A stretch of 64,000 nucleotides of DNA from Antedon mediterranea (Eukaryota; Echinodermata; Crinoidea; Comatulida; Antedonidae). This document shows positions 60,760 to 64,000 of this stretch, one piece after another. Made by a program: the position numbers and the translations under genes. Numbering within the stretch: the stretch's first letter is position 1; every line of letters begins with the position of its first letter. The DNA is taken from the NCBI RefSeq assembly GCF_964355755.1, contig NC_092673.1, positions 34,173,648 through 34,237,647 of the forward strand. Reading direction: 5' to 3'. The notes under the pieces were generated by a model. It saw nothing but the letters and a program-made list of their open reading frames with translations, had not been told where the DNA came from and ran no database searches.

Positions 60760-60821
60760 GTAATTTGACCAATCACGGTACGATGTATCATCATTCATCA
60801 TGTCATAATTGGTCAAATTAC
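60760..60821. other. hairpin with perfect 14-bp arms
   Basis: GTAATTTGACCAAT (60760-60773) is mirrored exactly by ATTGGTCAAATTAC (60808-60821) around a 34-base loop. ATTTGACCAATCAC also occurs at 2504-2517, so it may be the end of a dispersed element. Confidence 0.7.
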
Positions 60822-61744
60822 TTTTACCCTTACATCTGGGCATTGTATCCTAGTAAGATCATTTCAAAATTATTCTACTCCAGTTACTGCAGTAACTACA
60901 TTTATTTACAGCAGTAAAATATAGTTTTAGTTTGCTTTTGTAGATGAAGGTGTAGAAGATTATGAGGCAGTACAAACAAAATCTTGCTAAATGATTGCAT
61001 AATCAGGAAACAGTTCTCTGGTCATCATGATGTATACATTTTTTTGGGGAAAGAATATACACTAAATATTCAGTAAATAGAATAACAAAATTCCATTTGA
61101 TAGTGTTAATTATACTTTCTAAAAATATACAGAACCGGCCATTGCACTTTACAATTATAAGCGCAAAATTATATACCTACGTACAACATAATAACCACAA
61201 TAATATACTATGTTGTGTACACACATTTCTATAATCTCCCAACACTCTAAAGATAAACCAGAAGATAGATTCATTGAAGTTTATTATGTGTGAACTATGA
61301 CATGACATTTACACAAATAGAAATTCATATTGCAATGTGAAATGTTTAGGTGCAAGGAAATCTGGGTGCACAACAAATTAGTATAACGTTTCTGAAAACA
61401 TACTTTATAGAATCAATCAACAGCTTGGTTTTTACCATTTAACATCAGGAGCTAAAAATAGTGAAATCACCTATTGTTATATATTCCCCAAAATATTGAA
61501 GGAATGTTTATGATTTGGATGGTGAGAAGCTGAACACATTTTTGTTTTGTTTTATTTTTAACTCAGCTCTGCCTCTTGCAAAATAGAGCAGTCAATTTTT
61601 CTTCTAATTAAATATTCTCTCCATTCAACGAATACAAAACATTCATTATTTATTTTATAACACACTTACTTTTATTTAATTTATCCATCATAACTCATTG
61701 ACGAATGCTAGGCTGGAAAGCTAGGCCATTAAAAAAGGCAGTGC

Positions 61745-61815
61745 TCCAACTTTAGACGCGGAGTAGAACAGTTAGATAGAACAGATAGATAAAGTTTATT
61801 TTTCCGAACGCGATC
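61745..61815 (-). mobile_element. possible LINE 3' terminus
   Basis: On the minus strand GAAAAATAAACTTTATCTAT is followed by CTGTTCTATCTAAC. A polyadenylation-like AATAAA followed by a degenerate ATCT tail is what 5'-truncated LINE ends look like. No coding part is seen. Confidence 0.3.
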
Positions 61816-62665
61816 AGTCAATGTTGTGTGGCAAAAATTATCGAAATGTTTTCAGAAAGCTGAATGTTCATTAGTGTGTGCCATTTATCACCATTAGGTA
61901 TCAAGTTTTTGTTAGATAGGGCTAATTCCAATGATATGCGATGCGTAATTGTGTTTTAGCATAAAAAAGCAATCTTATTGAGTGGTATAGTAGCAGCAGT
62001 AGTCAGATATCAGGACACATAATTTGCTGACAAAACAGGCTTGCAACGAAATTAGTAGTTTGAATAGTTTCTACTTATTGCTATAAGAGAAACATTCCGC
62101 AACCAATCAGTAACACATTTCATGAGCACTAGCGCATATTGAACAGCTCGGCAACTAGTTTGTTAGTGTACACAACTTTTGGCTATCCAATAGTAACATT
62201 GTTTGGCTGTACCACTGTAATGTAGATGAATCTATGCACAGGTTAACTGAAGTCAAAATATTTGTTGTCAATAAAGTATTTCAATTTACTTAAATCCTTC
62301 AATTGATGGCCTTTCAAGTGCGTAGTGTAAAAGCAATACTGATTGTGTTCGGCAATATTTTACATATAATCTTTCACGTTTATTCTGATTTATTATTCTT
62401 ATACCTTCACAGCTGGATTTACACGTTTGTCTTCAAAAACTTTTGAAGCATTACATTTCTCGAGTATCAATTATATTTTTCTATCAATCAACTCTTAAGA
62501 TCAAGTTGAAGATTTTCATTTTCAACAAAATTTTTAATTTATCCAACAATTTTTCTTGTTTTACTTCATAAGCGTATTGAGATCTTGCTTATATGAACTA
62601 TATAAGAATTAACTATCATTAATAGCTATTATATCATTATTTAATAAACAGTCACAAAGACAAAC

Positions 62666-62786
62666 CTGCAGAAGCGAACAAAATGTCTGCTGCACTGTGC
62701 TTCTGGTGAATTCCTTTTATAGTGACATCATCACAAGCAACAAGTGGGGCAATCGTCTCTAACCGTTCTGCTCCTCCTGCCGGAAC
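62666..62786 (-). CDS. NOA1: NOA1-like mitochondrial GTPase, penultimate exon
   Basis: The exon is 121 bp on the minus strand: forty codons plus one base. It starts VPAGGAERLETIAPLV and ends HSAADILFASA, leaving a G that completes a glycine codon with the next exon. The acceptor ends TTTTCTTAAG and the donor is GCAG|GTTTGTC. The ADI-F-SA-GW pattern across this splice junction is the hallmark I used: YqeH/NOA1 proteins have a conserved 'D-I-V-x-S-x-x-G-W' strand in the C-terminal domain. The 889-bp intron between this exon and 63676 contains a dispersed repeat (63285-63480). Frame continuity over two splice sites makes chance very unlikely. Confidence 0.88.
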
Positions 62787-63675
62787 CTTAAGAAAATTAA
62801 ATTAATACAATTCACTTTTGTAATCAAACACAGCAATGGGTCTACTAAAAAAATTTAAATAATGTTTAATGTAATTGGTGAAGCATTTTGTTGCAACTGA
62901 TGCATAAAAGAACAAACAGAATTTTAAAAATGTCAAAGCATACAGAAAAAAAGAAAATATTCAGAATTGTCTGCTACACAAAAGGTTGTTTATCGATTCT
63001 TTAATGAATGTAGATAGATATGGTAAGGTAGGAAGTGGACACGTGTAAATCATGATTAATTTTAAAAATCTTTGTACAACTCTATAATTAAAAAATCAGA
63101 AGTCAAACAACAAATATTGTAGCACTGAAAGGGTTAAAATCACTACTTGTTAGGACGCTTGTTGCATAAAATAATGTTGATTAAAAATCAAAGATGCAAA
63201 TTGAGAATGAAAGAGTTGTAGTGTTTGTTTTTGTCAAAGTATGGCGAAGTCTACTAGACCTGCACATAACAAACAAGCTATACTATATTCTGGATTTATA
63301 AAGTGCCTAATGTTGTAAACCTCTAAGCGCTGTACATATTATTACCTTGGCCATTTTTGGATCAAACATGTTGTAAACATACTCCTATGATGCAGCAGTA
63401 ATCAGCTTTAAGTTGTGTCTTGACCTTAATACGAGGTACCCATTTGTACGCAAGGGATGTGTGGGGTCTGACATAACAACTTTGGCTTTAGACAACATCA
63501 ATTTCTAACACATGCTATCTAAAATTGGAGACTTAGTACTCATAATTTCCTCTCATAATCTCACCAGACATATAATAAAACCACCAAGCAGCTATGCTTG
63601 TTAATTTGCTTTAGTAAATTAAATTTAACAAAGTATTTAGAATACTTCTTACTGATAATACAAAACATATCAAAC
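62787..63675 (-). other. intron of the NOA1-like gene
   Basis: An 889-bp intron between two exons that join in phase 0. It is AT-rich and contains a dispersed repeat at 63285-63480. No splice alternative or extra exon is recognisable. Confidence 0.75.
63285..63480. mobile_element. dispersed repeat (TTTATAAAGTGCC...CTCTAAGCGCTGTAC type)
   Basis: GGATTTATAAAGTGCCTAAT, then CCTCTAAGCGCTGTACATAT and ACGAGGTACCCATTTGTACG, follow the order of a very common invertebrate dispersed repeat ('tttatatagcgc ... tctaagcgcttt ... ggtacccattta'). A fragment of the same start may lie at 51150. It lies within an intron of the NOA1-like gene. Confidence 0.4.
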
Positions 63676-63792
63676 CTTTAAATGTGGGTGACCAACATTT
63701 TCCTTGTAAAATTCATCTGCATTTTCTGTATCGACTACTCGAACTGGCAGTGTGGGGGCAGCAAACATCGTACAAAATATGGTTTGTATTCC
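63676..63792 (-). CDS. NOA1: NOA1-like mitochondrial GTPase, internal exon (third from last)
   Basis: This minus-strand exon encodes 39 residues in a complete frame, beginning GIQTIFCTMF and including LPVRVVDTENADEFY and NVGHPHLK. It is bounded by an acceptor ending CTATTACAG and a donor GTTTGATATG. It joins in phase 0 to the exon at 62666-62786. The joined peptide resembles the C-terminal region of animal NOA1, the mitochondrial relative of bacterial YqeH. These are circularly permuted GTPases needed for assembly of the small mitoribosomal subunit and hence mitochondrial translation. The GTPase domain and the mitochondrial targeting peptide would lie upstream, beyond position 64000, so no G motif is visible here. 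The call rests on the downstream exons; this exon alone would be weaker evidence. Confidence 0.82.
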
Positions 63793-64000
63793 CTGTAATA
63801 GAAGCAATAAAATAAGTAATGGAATAATTTAAAAAATATCTCATCCTGGACTGTTATTGTACTTCACTATCAATGTAATTATTTTTATATTTATTTTGTC
63901 ATTATAATGTAATTTTGTTTCAAATAGTGGAAACGAATTAATTAGTGATATGTGTGGATGACTGCATTTGGATCTGAAAAATATCAATTATAGTGATATT
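63793..64000 (-). other. upstream intron of the NOA1-like gene (runs off the window)
   Basis: It begins after the acceptor of the exon at 63676-63792. No further exon is recognisable before the window ends, so the remaining NOA1-like exons lie beyond 64000. Confidence 0.65.

Larger units (their letters stand above)
58388..62665 (-). other. last intron of the NOA1-like gene, repeat-filled
   Basis: A 4278-bp intron with GT at its start (minus GTTTGTC) and AG at its end. In order from the left it holds a SINE (58443-58700), a DNA-transposon terminal scrap (about 58711-58733), a SINE tail (58798-58850), a TTAA MITE (59101-59430), the 64-bp array (59518-60158), a hairpin (60760-60821) and a LINE-like tail (about 61745-61815). 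Between 60830 and 62660 I see no coding signal. Confidence 0.75.

Overview
The window looks like nuclear DNA from an invertebrate animal. It is AT-rich and almost free of long reading frames. It has GT-AG introns, tRNA-derived SINEs, 3' ends of non-LTR retrotransposons with AAAT-type tails, Penelope-like repeats flanked by (TA)n, MITEs, and many tandem arrays. The only gene I can name is animal/bacterial in family distribution, so the species cannot be fixed. A marine deuterostome or lophotrochozoan fits the repeat style, but that is an impression.

Gene content is confined to the right end. Three minus-strand exons (63676-63792, 62666-62786, 58200-58387) join in frame into the last 141 residues and stop codon of a NOA1-like protein, the mitochondrial YqeH-type GTPase of small mitoribosomal subunit assembly. 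The rest of the gene lies beyond position 64000. Its last intron (about 4.3 kb) holds a SINE, a TTAA-flanked MITE and a 64-bp tandem array with ten essentially identical copies. One further possible coding segment, of unknown family, is a terminal-exon-like stretch at 50007-50153 (+).

The other ~57 kb is repeat-rich intergenic DNA, or introns of an unseen gene. The dominant structure is 3.09-6.99 kb: about 14 head-to-tail units of a foldback element (usually about 284 bp, sometimes about 195 bp), each nearly a complete inverted repeat. Other arrays follow: 31-bp (11.8 kb), ~120-bp (12.4-12.9), 20-bp (13.1), 60/63-bp (17.9-18.4), degenerate (22.7-23.3), 15-bp G-poor (24.8-25.4), 16-bp (29.7-30.0), 81/84-bp (31.9-32.6), 55-bp inside a MITE (33.4-34.1), 283-bp degenerate (39.0-39.8), 25-bp (43.0), 29/31-bp (46.5-47.1), 24/28-bp (54.2-54.6) and 84/85-bp (55.7-56.5). 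Together tandem arrays cover roughly a fifth of the window.

Dispersed repeats include two LINE reverse-transcriptase C-terminal fragments (17.2-17.9, 19.6-19.8), several LINE 3' tails, one SINE family with a central domain (34.6, 35.4 and 58.5 kb), a Penelope-like repeat carrying a hammerhead-ribozyme-like core (11.1 and 52.6 kb, fragment at 24.4 kb) and a TTAA MITE family (48.5 and 59.1 kb). No bacterial-style operon, CRISPR or defence system is present. The features most worth following up are the foldback-element satellite, the MITE carrying a 55-bp minisatellite, and the hammerhead-like repeat.
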